A stretch of DNA of 64,000 bases from Gnetum montanum (lineage: Eukaryota; Streptophyta; Gnetopsida; Gnetales; Gnetaceae). The notes beneath the pieces are model-generated. The model saw only the letters and a program-made list of their open reading frames with translations. It did no database searches and was not told the origin of the DNA. Below, in pieces: positions 35,827 to 48,289 of the stretch. Each line of letters begins with the position of its first letter. The stretch's first letter is position 1. The stretch spans positions 88,292 through 152,291 of the forward strand of contig MNCI01020108.1 of assembly GCA_015680685.1 (NCBI GenBank), written 5' to 3'. The translations under genes were made by a program, and so were the position numbers.

Positions 35827-36795
35827 GGGTCTAAAGTGGAGCTTCAAGAAGAAGCTCCCAGCCATGAAATCCATCAACCCAAGAGGGAAAAGAAAGACAA
35901 CGATGACAACGATAGGCGATCAGATGCGTTATGGGATAAACTCCTTTTAACATCATCAGTGAAGGTGATGGTGAATATAAGCTTGTGCAGAGTAGACCTT
36001 ACTCATTCCCTAATCTTTCAAAGATTAGGAAAATTTTGCATAAGTGAAGTACACATTAATCTTTCCATGGCCTTATAACCAGATGCACCAATGGCCAAGT
36101 AGCCTAACCTTTCTTTCTTAATTTGTTATAACTTTTTACATACTTTATTTTACTCTTTGTGCATGTAGCCTAAGTTTCTACTTTCATTTGCATTTTACTT
36201 ATTTATTAAAACCTTTATTTCTCTTTACTTTTACTCATGTGATAAACATAAAAAAAACATTAAAAATTTTAAAACATAAAATAGCCAAAAAAAATATATG
36301 TTCATCTTCAACCTTAGTCCGCTAAGACTTTAAAGTGGCAACACAACCCACCATGGCCTTATACTAGCAAAAACAATGACATAAAATGATCCACCATGGC
36401 CTAAAACTAGTAACATAACGGGAACACAACATGGCCCAAGATCAATGCATAACTAAGGCATATAAAACAAAGTTCTTACCTTGACCTAAAACTAGCAAAC
36501 GTTTATCTTATTTATTTACATATAGCCTTTAAACGCATTGCTTAGCTATTTAACTTTATAGCCAAAATTTTTGACATAGCCATTTACAATGTTTACAACA
36601 CTAGAACAATATAGCCAAAAAATGAAACCAAAAATTTATATTTAAAATTCTATAACATACACAGCCATGGAAAAACTTTGTGGCAAAATATCCAAATAAT
36701 AATAATAGCCATCTATAACATAATCCTAGCTAACAATAGCTATTAATAGTAAAATAAAAATATATAGCCAACATGCCAAACTAGGTTGATGGAGG
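35827..36795 (+). other. Protease 3' extension and AT-rich start of the 10.5 kb intervening region
   Basis: Plus-strand coding sense can be followed as KVELQEEAPSHEIHQPKREKKD...NLSMAL to 36078. Then the sequence turns AT-rich, with repeated CATAGCC/TAGCCAA words and no plausible ORF. 36453-36485 repeats the donor sequence of an antisense intron found at 37845-37877. Confidence 0.5.
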
Positions 36796-39700
36796 CTATT
36801 GAGGGGCATCTAGATGAGGCAGTGGTGGGTCATTCCCACCCTCACCACTATTGCTACCAATGTCTCTTAGTGCCTGAAATGCAACAACACATAGCCAATT
36901 AATAACAAATAGCCAAAACCATAAATAAAAAACTAAAAATATAAAACATAAAAAGCATTAAACTAATGGGGACTCTACCTCCATAGCTTCTAGGGGAAGA
37001 TGTGGAAGGCCTTCCTCCAAATGATGAAGGATCTGGTCCTTCATCATGTTGACCTAGTCAACATCCCCAAGATCAATGCTAGAAAGGATGTCAATCCTAT
37101 CTACTACAATCCATGTAGGAGGGTCCCCAGTAATAACAACCATAGAGGTCTCACCTACAATAGTGCTAATCTAAGGAGTAGGGGATTACTCCACCATGAG
37201 AGTACTCTCAAAAAGTTGATAAGCACTCTCTACCTAGATCCCCTAGATGAATAGCTCTCACTTGTGTTGTTCCATTGACTCCTCCTTAAGCCACTTGAGG
37301 TAGGCCCCATGATCCACCTTTTACTACCACTTGTGGATCTTTTGTTTCTTACCCTACTCTAGAATCCAAGCCCAGTAATCTTTCCACTCCTTGACCTTCA
37401 AGGAGATGAGGGCCATCTCCATCTACTGTTCTTCCATCTCCTGTAAGATCACTACTTTGTCCCAAATGACATGCCAGTAGCAGGCCCATGTGATCTCTTT
37501 GGTCCATAATTTTCCTAAGTTAGCCACTTGGGCTTTCATAAAGGCCTTATGGTCTTGGAGATCTTTAATCACCTCCTCCTATCATTTAGTCTTCTCCCTT
37601 AAGGCCACCACCTATTCCCATAGGGATTCATTGGACCTCTCTAGCTTCCATGAATTTTTGGCACACAACATTGCTAGATTAGCAGCAATCTTGTACAACT
37701 TTAATGGTATACTAGAAACATCAAAGGAAAGCTTCAACAAGGAATTAATCTCCATGTCTCAGCTAGGATCCCACTCCACGAAAGACATTACATAACCATA
37801 AACATTGTGTAACCATAACACAAACATAGCCTATAACATAGCCAAATAACTAAGGCATATAAAACAAAGTTCTTACCTATCTCGAATGGAATTTGATGCA
37901 AGCATCCCATGCATGAATTTCAACTGCTCTAGGACCTTTACCCATGGTTTTGCAAGAAACTTAAGGACAAGGACCTAAATTGGTGGCTCAAGAACTACTA
38001 TAAGCATAATAATCATCAAATGGTTAGGACAAAAATAGAACTTAAAATAATAAGATATAGCAAAAAGCGTTAAGACACATGCATACTTGGCTCCTCCTCC
38101 TTTTCCTCTAGGATGATGATGGAGGATGTGCCTGATACTACCTCACCAAAAAAAGCATCTGTATCATTTATGTCTACCTCAGGTTTCTATAGGAGTGCCT
38201 CTTCTACACACCTTTATTCCTCCTCTACAACAACTTGAGCTGCTAAGACCTTATGCTTATCTGCAACCATAACACATAGAAAACCAATTAGCATATAAAA
38301 TCATAATATGACCATATCTCTCAAAATAAAATAAAATATCCAAAACTTAAATGAAGCATACCTCTGATTACCTATTGCAATGGCTTAAGCTTAAACTTAA
38401 GCCTCTTTAGGATGGGTTGGTCTAATGTTGGAGGTGCTTCCTCCATAGGCCTCTTGAGTTTCTCCCTAGCTACCTCTTTGACCTCCCTACATTGTCGTTT
38501 GGCCTCTAAGATGCTTGTTGGAAATGTGAGAGGCTCCTTGTCATTTGTGCTATTAGGGGACTCACACTACCTACCATTAAGATCCTTGGTGGTAATGGAA
38601 AATGTATCATCCGTTCCCTATGGTGGATTCTGGCCCTACACCATTGGATAAATGTGCTTTATCCAAGGCCTAGAAAGTTATCTTGCAACCCATCACCCAT
38701 TCCTCCACACCACCAGAAACTCTACAAACCTCTTCAAGTAATATGAAAAAAATTCAAAATGCATATGGATTATGGTAGAGGTGTCCTCATGAAGTTTGAG
38801 GATCTCATCCTGAAGCCCAATAACCAAAGTAGCTACCCAATTGAACCTAGTGACATCTATTAGGACCTTCTTAAAGGCTCACCCCTACATGATGCCTATC
38901 ACCTTCTTTTACGATAATAGTTTGGGAAATGCATGAGACCTAAACAAAGGATATGATTCCTTTACATTAGGGTTCATGAAGCTATCCATGGAAATTCTGG
39001 AATGGCCCATTCTAGCACAAAGTTGTTCCAAAACTTCCTCAAGATGGCTCGATTCCTTCACTATTCTTGTGGCAACCTTTGCCCCATCAGCAGGGACACC
39101 AAAAAAGTTGCAAAAGAGGCCCTCAAAAATTTCCATGTTAATCTTTACACCTCGAATGGTGGTGCTAAAATGATCATCCTCCCCATTGAAGAAGTTAATG
39201 ACATTTAGCATCTCTTCATTAAGGATGGAAGGGATGGCGGAATAAACAAATCAGGCAAACACACACTAAATGTTTTCTTGAATGCACCCAGGTGCTTATC
39301 CCCTTAGCCACTCCTATGCTAGTATCACCTCACCAAACTTCAAGATGAGGGTATCCTCATGACATCCTACAAGTGGTAAGGTGACAACAATAGAGGTGGA
39401 AGCTCCTACAAGGTAACAACCAACATTTAGCATTAACATAAGCAAGTTTTACAACTAGTCAAATTAATAAAACACTTTGAGTTTTCATAATCATAAAACA
39501 TTAGAAGCTATAGCCTTTATGTTTACCTTTCTTCTTCTTTTGTAGTGTGGTTTGAGTTGAGATCCTAGCTACAAGGGTCTATTCCATGGAGCTATTGGAG
39601 TCTACCCACTAGTTACGTATTGTCTCGTCATTCTTACACTTCTTGTATACAAGATTAAATCTTATAGTGTATTCCCCAAAGTCCCCTCTCAACTATTTAT

Positions 39701-42049
39701 ACACAATAGCTCTAATTTGAGGACCCTTGGTGAATTCATTTAGGGTAGTTTAAGCCACTACCAAGGTTTGGTCATTAATGATCAAGCATTGATCATTGAC
39801 TCTATACCTGTAAGAAGTTCATAAAACCAATAGAATTAGGAAAGTTAGTTCAACTAATAAAGTCATAAAAACATTATAACAACTATACTTACCCCTATAA
39901 ATGATACACGGTGTCGAGCAGGTTCTAGAACAATGTGTGAGATCTATGTACCACCATCAAAGTATTGTTAGCATTATACCGCCTATACTTTGGCATCATC
40001 CACATCTCCATAAAGTAGCATGGACTAATCGCATATGCAGTTCCCCTTACTATCTTAGAAGGTGGATTGTTAGTAATGAACCTAGTAATCAGGCCAAATG
40101 ACCAAGGCAATAGTGACTTTACTATGACCCTAGCCACATCCATAGATATGTGTGACCACAACATCATACTAAAAGTCTATAAGATGTAGGCAAGGAATTT
40201 CCTTGTCCTAGGCTAGAATCATAGTGATAGCTTCCCTAATGGCATGTCAGAAAGTGGGGTGTTGGCCTTAGGGTGGCCAATGTAGCATAGAATGTCCACC
40301 AACTCAATGATAATGATTATGGACTTTAGAAAGACCCTACATGGAAAAGCAAAAAAACGTCATGACCAATTAAAACTTCTTAACAAGTTTGGAAAAACAT
40401 CCTAGTAGGGGGTGAGATTAGCCTTTGTAAAAAGCCCTAATATGCTTATTTAAACTTACTCAAGAAACTCCACAAAAAGCATTCGTACAACCTTTCATAG
40501 TCTTTTACTTCATGGCCAAAATATTATAGCTAAAATTAAGCCTTAGTCTAAACCATGCATAAACTTAGAAAAAAGCATTGAAACTTAGAAAAAATATATA
40601 GCCATAAAACAACCCACTAAAAATAGTAAAAGCCTTTTCTTTTCTTAAAAATATATTTAAAAAATAAATTTTACATATTTAGAAATCCCCAAGGGCATGG
40701 AAGGTTTTAACAAAAATGATCTCTAAACATGTCACCTACATCCATCCCTAAAGGGGTAAAGTGCTACAACCATGATACAACCATAACCAAAAATTTATGA
40801 AAAATTCATCCAAGCTTTAATTTCAGTAATTTCACCATGGAAGGATTTTTGAAATCAAAAGCTTTCCAACATTACCATTACAACCAAAATACACATAACC
40901 ATATTTGCATAAAACATAACCAACATTAGCAAAACCGTAGCCATCACCATTAAGCCCCTTTCACACAAGGTTGGTAAAAAATTCACAAAAAGTTCATTTG
41001 AGCTTCAAATAGAGTGATTTCACCACCATTGAAAGCTTGAATCAAGCCCTATGAACCTATTCTTAAAAATAATTCAAAATCCCTATCATTTATTTAGAAA
41101 AAATTCACCAATATGGACAAAAATCTAAAAGTGGCACAAAACCCATTTTGAGATAGGTTTGATAAAAAATTCATTAAAAATTCGTTTCAAGTCCAATTGA
41201 AGTGATTCCACCCTTATTGGAAAATTAAATCCAAGCCCTACCCAACCATAACCAAAAAGTATCCAAAGCCCTTGTTTTTTGCTTAGAAAAATTCATGAAC
41301 TTACATGAAATTTTTAACATGGTATAAAAAACCTAACTACATAACCTTAGGAAAACAACCATAACTCAATCATCTCTAATCCAAAGTGAATGAAACAATA
41401 TCCATTGGAAAGTGTAAATATATGGATACAAACCCATAAAATTAAATTTTAAGAATATTAGCCATTTTCTTATTAAAAATTCACAACATTGCTTGCTTTT
41501 TTCACCAAAAAAGCTTAAAAATCATAAAATCGAACTTGACATAGCCATGAAAAATAGCCAAAATAGCCAAAGCAATCAATATTCATTTGAAAGAACATCA
41601 AAATAATGGGTTAATATTTTTTTGAAATCTAATTTTGACAAACATTTCAGCCTAGATTTGAGAAAATGGTCCTACCTCGAAATTTTGGAAAAAAGCATGA
41701 AAACAGCAAGCCTAATTTTAAAAATCAAAACTACTAAGGCCAAAATAACAAAAGAACCATATATCTACATAGAAATAGCCAAAAAAAGAGGTGGTATTTC
41801 ATTATAATTTTTTCTTACCCCTCTACCAGTGTAGATCTGAAGAAAACAACCCCACACATGGCAAGAAAAAGTAATAAAAATGGCTAGAAACCTAAGCAAA
41901 AAAATGGCTAAGATAGCCTACCTTGGAGTAGCAACAGAGGAATCTTAAATGGAGATGGATCTTGGCAACCCTACTAAGTTCCTTGCATCTTCATCTACCT
42001 TTTAAATCCTAAGATTTCTACTCTTTCCTCCACACTGCTTGGACACCAT
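36796..42049 (-). pseudogene. Antisense, intron-containing ORF inside the Tat-like element (unrecognised protein)
   Basis: On the minus strand, ATG at 42049 opens exon 1 (42049-41922). Exons 2-6 follow: 40336-39893, 39807-39527, 39405-38362, 38260-38087, 37997-37877. Every intron begins GT and ends AG, and exon lengths give matching phases at all five junctions (2, 2, 1, 1, 1). One frame therefore runs through about 730 codons, crossed by TAG/TAA and a few TGA stops. Exon 7 (about 37773-36979) and exon 8 (36873-36796) join in frame through a GT-AG intron, but the exon 6/7 junction is out of phase by one base. Readable segments include VARVIVKSLLPWSFGLITRF, GVKINMEIFEGLFCNFFGVP, YLKRFVEFLVVWRNGWWVAR and the coiled-coil-like LREKTK...EEVIKDLQDHKAFMKAQVANL. 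I do not recognise a domain. Options: an antisense accessory ORF of the Tat lineage, or captured host gene sequence. Confidence 0.65.
40337..41921 (-). other. Long first intron of the antisense ORF
   Basis: Donor CCAAG|GTAGGC at 41921; acceptor after a strong pyrimidine run, TTTTTTTGCTTTTCCATGTAG, ending at 40337. Joining 41922 to 40336 keeps the frame. The 1.6 kb interior is AT-rich, with ATAGCC words and no other feature seen. Confidence 0.6.
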
Positions 42050-42479
42050 AGTTAGATCAACATTGGGAGTTGTTGGAATCTGAGAAGAATAGATGCTCAA
42101 CACTAGCTACAAGGGAGATTGGATGCTTCCATGCTAAATATTTATTCTCTTTGAAAAAAAATCTATTCTAGGGATCTCCACCAATGCATCTTATGTGTAG
42201 GATGACAATTGCGATTGAAATTTATGAATTTGACCTTAAAAATCAAACATAAACCTAAAACACTTTCATCTAAGCCCTAGTTGCCCATTTAGTGCACCAT
42301 AACTCCAAGTGCACTAAAGTGAAAGGGGAGAAAAGTCTCTTCCATATTGAGATTGGTGGAAAATAGCTTCACTTTTCAAATTTTAAAATCTTGGAAAGTG
42401 GACCTCACTATACATCCTCACTCCTGGCCTACAAATTACATCAACATTGAGTTTTAGCCACTTTTGATACTTAGAACAA

Positions 42480-45400
42480 TATTTCAACCTTAACTCCCAT
42501 GAATCCATGCTAGGGATGCCATGCCTAGCATAGAAATATGCCTCCCACTTCCTAAAACCATTAAAACATAACCTTTTAGCCATTTTTAGCAACTAAAACC
42601 TACCTTTTCCAACTCCGGGCTTCCAAAAGGACATTAGACATGAACAAATTGGATAGCTTTGGGTTTCCATGCTGGGGCAACACTACCCAATGTCGACCAA
42701 TGGGGGGTAACACCCATTCTTATACCCAGCATCCATATAGTCCAAGTTTGACCCCAAAGTGGACCCCACATAACCTAGAACCCCTATAAGCACCCCTAGT
42801 AACCTCAAAACCTTGCCAAACCTAGTCAAAATTGTTCAAAATCTTGGGATTTGGTGTCTTCATGTTGGGGAAGACTTCATCCATGCTAGGAATCCTAGCC
42901 CTAGTGTGGATGGATGGGGGCAAGACAAAAATTACTCAAATTGATTATTTAATAGCCATTTCTCAAAGCCTGATACTCCCTCACAACCTCAAGTAGCCTA
43001 GATTGACCTTGCAACAAGTTAATTCTCATCCTATAGTATATTCCACACTAGGAAATCCCCCCTCCATTCTACCCAATGTCGAGCTAGCATGAAAACCCAA
43101 GGGGTATGTAAGAAAACCTAAGTTATAACCTAAAAGAACCAAATAACCTACCCTAGTGATCCCTAAACCCTATCGAAACTTTCCAGAGCTTCCAAAGATG
43201 TCAAAAATAGTAAAAATGGTAAAAAAAAAATATCATACCCCCTCTTATCCATGCTAAGACCATCATGCTCAATGTTGAAGAATGTGGGGAGATTGCATAA
43301 GACACCTAGAAGCCTCCAAACTAGTGAATCTTGACATCAAGCATCAATCGTCGACATCAATAAACCTAAAGGCTAACATGCATGGTCGATTAGGTGTCGA
43401 ACTAGCTTAGATTTGACTTTCTTGGTTCTTCCAAGTTGGAGGAGACCTCTTCCATGCTACCCAATGTGGAAACTAGGATGATGGAGCTAAAAAGGCTAGT
43501 GTGGAGGTCCCATAGGCAAGAAAACAACCTTAAATAACCTTGTACTAACACCAAAACTTGCAACAACCTCTTTGCAAGCCACTAGACTACAAAAAATCAA
43601 CAAAAATTAACCTCCTAAGGTTCTTCCATGCTAGGGGAGACCCCCTCCACATTGAGCATTCTAGTCTCAACATGGATGGAAGGGGGAAAGCCAAAACTCT
43701 TAAAGTTTATAGGCAGTTTGACTTTTAGAAGTAATTGAAACCTTCTGAGAGTCATCTGAAACAACCAAAACTTGCCTCCCTTGGGTTCTCCACAGTAGGA
43801 GGATCCCATACACATTGAGCATCCTAGCCCCAATGTGGAAGGAGGGGGAAAGCCTAAAAACCCTCTCACAGCCATCAAAATGACTAAAATTTTAACTCCC
43901 AACATCTATAATCAACACCAACGATCCTATGGACACACCTGCATAGCTAAAACTACCAAAAATTAGTAAAAAGCAAGGTCCCCTAGTTCCTCCAAACTAG
44001 GATCCATCTCTTCCATGCTAGTCAACATGTAAGAAAGGGGGGAACTTTGGGGGGACTCCAAAATAGCCTTTAGATACACTAAATAGTAGCCAGAAAGCAT
44101 TGTGTGTGTCCCAAAATCCAATTTACATATTCTAAGATCTTCAAACCTACTGAAGTTGACTACTAGTCAAAAACTATTTTCCCCCAATTTTTCATGCTAA
44201 GCATGAAAACTCTAGTATGGAAAAGGCATGGAAACATTACAAACCACTTGATAGACCTTGAAATAACTAAATTTTGACACCAAGCATCAATAATTGACTC
44301 TAGCAACCTTAGAGACTCTAATGCATATCCAAAACCAATAAAAATTTGAAAAAATTAGGGTCCCCTAGTTTCTCCAAATTGAGAGCTCCCTCTTTCAAGT
44401 TGGCTAATGTAGAAGAAAGGGGAAAACTTTGGGGGAACTCCAAAATGACCTTTAAACACCACAAGTAAACAACCTACAACCTTACATGAGCCCTAAGACC
44501 AGTTTTACATCTTCTGGAGCCTTCAAACCCTATAGAAGTGACTCCAAATGTTCAAAAAGATATTTCCCCTAGTCTTCCATGCTAAGCATACCATCCCTAG
44601 CATGGAATAAAGGGAGAAACTCAAAACCCACCTAGCAAACCTTCAAATTAACCAAACTCAAGCTCAAACCCCAATCCTCGACCCTAACAACCATAGAAGC
44701 ACACATGCATGATTAATTAAGGCCAAAATTGACCTAGATTTGTAGTTCTTCCATGCTAGGGATCCTCTCCTCCATGCTAGCCAACATGGATACTAAGGGA
44801 ATAACTCATTTGGAATTCATAGACACCTCAGAATGACATCAAATGGCCTCACATACACCTTAGAACCCTATCAGCATCCATTGAAGCCTTCAAACCTCTA
44901 ACAAGTGATCCTAAATGGTTAAAAAGCTATTTTTCCCTAGTCTTACATGCTAAATGGCATCCCTAGCATGGAAAAAGAGGGGAAGCCCAAAAAAACACTC
45001 AAAACTACCAAATATTGACCTAGAACCCTAGCCTTTGATCCTAGCAACTTTAGGAGCTAACATGCATAGTCAATTGCAACTCAAATTGGCCTAGATCTAG
45101 AATCCTTGCTTCATACACACTGAAGAGGACCTCCTCCATGCTATGTAGCATGGAAACATGTGATGAAGGCTACCTTTCCACTTTTGGTGGCAAGATAACA
45201 TTCCCGAAAGACAATGATCTATGCCAGAAAAGCCTATGACCTCATAGCCTTAAGATTTTGCTCATTTGATCTGACCTCCAAAATTCATTCCTTCTAATCT
45301 TCCATGTTGGAGAAACTCCCCTAGCATGGAAATAGGGGGGTAAGACCTTAGATGCCCTTGAGTGACCTCCAAATGTGACCAAAATCAGCCATAAACTTGC

Positions 45401-46000
45401 AAAATCATGATCTATAGTCCTAGGAGCCTAAGAACCTAGTTAACATGCTCTCAAATTACCCTAAAATAATTGAACAAATTTCCCCCCATTCTTCCACACT
45501 AGGGATGCTATGCTTAGCATGGAAGAATGGGGGAAGGCCATTTCAACATGTTTTGACACCCAAAACTAACTCTAACTGCCTCAAAACAAAGCTAAAGGAT
45601 GCACAAGTTCCAAATCTAAGTTCTGGCTACCTATCCAACCATGCTTAACCTTGTTTTTTCTTGGATTTTGATTCTCCACACTAAGCCCCATCTCTTCCAT
45701 GCTAGCCACCATGGAAACAAGGTGGGAAATGCTACAAAACCTATTTTTTGACCTTTACTAACCTCCAAAGTACCCAATTTTGATAGATCTAGCCCTACAC
45801 TACCTTAGGAAGGCCTCAAATTGTTACTTTTGGACCTTTGGAGGCCCCAAAACCTACTTTCCTTAGTTTTTATGTTGAGGGTCCCTTCTTCCATGATGGC
45901 CAACATAGAAACAATGGGGCCCAATGTGGAATCTTCAAAACTCCTAATTTTCATGTTCAAATAACCCAAAAATAACCCTAACTAATGCTAAAACCTCATC
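42480..46000. repeat. Diverged tandem array, period about 187 bp, with dimeric pattern
   Basis: A landmark of the type CTTCCATGCTAGG (or CTCCACACTAGG) recurs at about 42503, 42665, 42860, 43041, 43247, 43429, 43623, 43788, 43989, 44190, 44371, 44574, 44748, 44941, 45110, 45298, 45490, 45671 and 45869, a mean spacing near 187 bp. Between about 43989 and 45400 two unit types alternate: one reads on to CCATGCTAGCCAACATGG, the other to CCTAGCATGGAA. This gives a higher-order period near 375 bp, supported by a second landmark (CTAACATGCAT-like) near 44330, 44705, 45057 and 45440. Words of the unit also occur in the element's LTRs (30550-30630, 50095-50185). The array lies just upstream of the antisense ORF. 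Confidence 0.75.
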
Positions 46001-46784
46001 TAATAGCCTTGTAGCCCTACAATCATGGCCTACAAAGGCCTAAAACGAGCACAATCTAACCCTTTTGACCTATATTAGCTAATTTCACCGTATGTAGCCT
46101 TTTTTGCTTGATTTTTTCCTTATTACATGATGCTTTGACTTATTTTCAATCTGATGTTACAGTGTCAACCTTGTTGACCTTCTTGTGACCTTTATGCAAC
46201 CTTATATTCTCTTTATTGGCTTTATTATAGCTTTATTTACCATTTTTTTTCCTTTTATTGGTATCAAATAGTGGGATTTGACCTTCTCTAACCACCATTT
46301 GACACCATGTGACAACAACCGACTATGGCCTCAAACTGGCATCATGGCCCACTATGGCCTTAAACTGGAAAAACCCTATCTTATTTTGATCATGTGTAAC
46401 CTTATTTCTCATATTTCCTTTTTCTTAACCTTTGTTTAAACTTTATTGGGCATCTGTTGCACTTTTTTTTGCTTGTTTTTATCTTATATATAGCCTTGGA
46501 TGAACTTGTTTACATTTAGATTAGCATGTATTTGCATAGTTTTATAGCATTTTAGCATTCGTTATTCACTTTTACCTAGGTGTCACTTAATATGCTTTTG
46601 GTTGACATGTAGGATTAAAGTATGAGTACCTAGGAGTAGATCAATTTACCTTTGAGCCTAAGTGGGCCTCAAAGTGATGTTAAACAATACATTGATCCCA
46701 ATTGCCTAGATCTTGAGACAGAAAGTCTTGTCAACCATGTAGCCTCGACAGAGAAATCTCTAGAATGGTCTCCACCAACTTAAC
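46001..46784 (+). other. Right end of the intervening region and entry to reverse transcriptase
   Basis: T-rich, with CTATGGCCT(C/T)AAACTGG words (46325-46365) that mirror CCATGGCCTTATACTAGC near 36351 at the other end of the region. A possible acceptor, GGTTGACATGTAG, lies at 46600-46613. A degenerate coding stretch (SDVKQYIDPNCLDLETESLV) follows at about 46670-46735. Confidence 0.4.
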
Positions 46785-47690
46785 ATGACCTTCATGATCC
46801 CTTATGGTACCTTTTTCTATACCATAATGACCTTTCACCTTAAGAATGCAAGAGCAACCTATCAACAAGTCATGACCTATATCTTTAGCAATTACATGTT
46901 AGGTAATATAGCTATTAAGTCCAAAGTGGCTAATGATCATGCTAATGACCTAGACCTTGTGCTTAAATGGTTCCTCAAGTATAAGCTTAGGCTCAATCCT
47001 AAGAAATGTATCTTTAGTGTCAAGATTGATAAGATGCATGGCTTTGTAGTATCTAAAGTAGGGATATGTGTCAATCCTAATAAGGTTAAGGTCATATCCA
47101 AGCTAGCAGCACCTACCAACCTTAAAGAGCTTTGAGTGTTGCAAGGCAGATTGCAATTTATTCATAGGTTTATCACTAGACTCACAGATAAGTTACAGCC
47201 CATGCAACACTTCCTTAAGAAAGGGGTTCACTATGAGTAAATAGCTCAATGCCAAGAGGCCTTTGAAAACCTTAAGCAAAAGTTGGCATAACTACCTATA
47301 GTCTATCCTCTACAAGAGGGTAAACCATTTTTCATCTACCTTACCATCTCCAACACATCCATTGCTTCTCTACTCTATCAGAAACATGATGACGAAGCAA
47401 AAATTCCAATATACTACCTTAGTCATGCATTAGTTATCCACGAGACCTAATACACTAAAGTGGAGAAGTATTTTCTAAAAATTTTCTTCTCATTGAAGAA
47501 GTGGAGACAATACCTCTTAAAAAGCCAAGTCAACATAATTTTCAAGAATAACATGCTAAGAGCCATAACAACCAACATTTATGAAAGTACTCATATAGCC
47601 CAATGGAAATCCATAACTACAAAGTTTGACCTTCATTACATCTCTCAATCCTCAACAAAAGGTCAAGCTATAGCTATATAACTTATAGTG
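46785..47690 (+). pseudogene. Reverse transcriptase (partial) and RNase H of the Tat-like element
   Basis: The frame starts at IPYGTFFYTIMTFHLKNARATYQ (46797-46865), equivalent to the family's W/YGTF.Y..MPFGL.NA.ATYQ. It continues with LRLNPKKCIFSVKIDKMHGFVVS. The segment that should carry the YxDD catalytic box reads GNIAIKSKV, so the box is deleted in frame, and the N-terminal finger domain is absent. The RNase H-like part follows (FIYLTISNTSIASLLYQK, IYYLSHAL...TKVEKYFLKIFFSLKKWRQYL, 47330-47520). Activity is impossible without YxDD. Confidence 0.85.
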
Positions 47691-47864
47691 TTGCCCATTA
47701 ATAATCAAGCAGCCATATATCCTAAGTTCCCTAATGAGTGCATTAACACTATTACCCAAGTGCTTAAGGGTTATGAGGTGGTCATGCACTTTGACAAAGC
47801 TTCAACTGTGCATGGGGCCACTGTTACTGTCATCATAACATTTCCTTATGATGAAATCTAATCC

Positions 47865-48150
47865 TTCACCTATCATTTTCAGTTTCCATGTATCAACAAC
47901 ATAGTGGAGTATGAGTGTTTGATTAGAGGGATGATGGTAGCCCATGACCTAGGAATCAAACACTTAATGATAAAAGGTTATTTAAAACTTGTGGTCAACC
48001 AAGTGACTAAGGTCTATGCATGTAAAACCACACACTTACAACCATACTATGATCTAGGAAAGTAGTTATTACAATAATTCGTAAATGTTGATATCCAACA
48101 CATACCTCAAAATGGGAACACCATAGCTGATGTAATTGCAATGCTAGCCC
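47865..48150 (+). pseudogene. Second, archaeal-type RNase H of the Tat-like element
   Basis: YHFQFPCINNIVEYECLIRGMMVAHDLGIKHLMIKG (47870-47980), then LVVNQV...YACKTTHLQPYY and VDIQHIPQNGNTIADVIAMLAL (48086-48150). This matches the aRH domain that Tat-lineage elements carry in addition to their normal RNase H. The E in NIVEYE, the region of D in KG.LKLV (Asp replaced here by Tyr) and the terminal AD are the expected catalytic area. It sits between RNase H and integrase, as in Ogre and Retand. Confidence 0.82.
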
Positions 48151-48289
48151 TCAATGTTATGCCAAATATGTTTAGGAATTTTTCCACCTTAACCATGGAC
48201 TATGTTACTCCCATCATACATAATAGTGAGGATACCTTTGTGGCCATCATTCATACTACTCTTGCCAAGGAGTCATATGATGATATCAA

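Noticed and set aside
37000-39211. Plus-strand ORFs such as 37000-37254, 37490-37795 and 38412-38651
   Set aside because: They are shadows of the antisense exons, which form one phase-consistent spliced frame; the plus-strand pieces do not join and match no gypsy domain.
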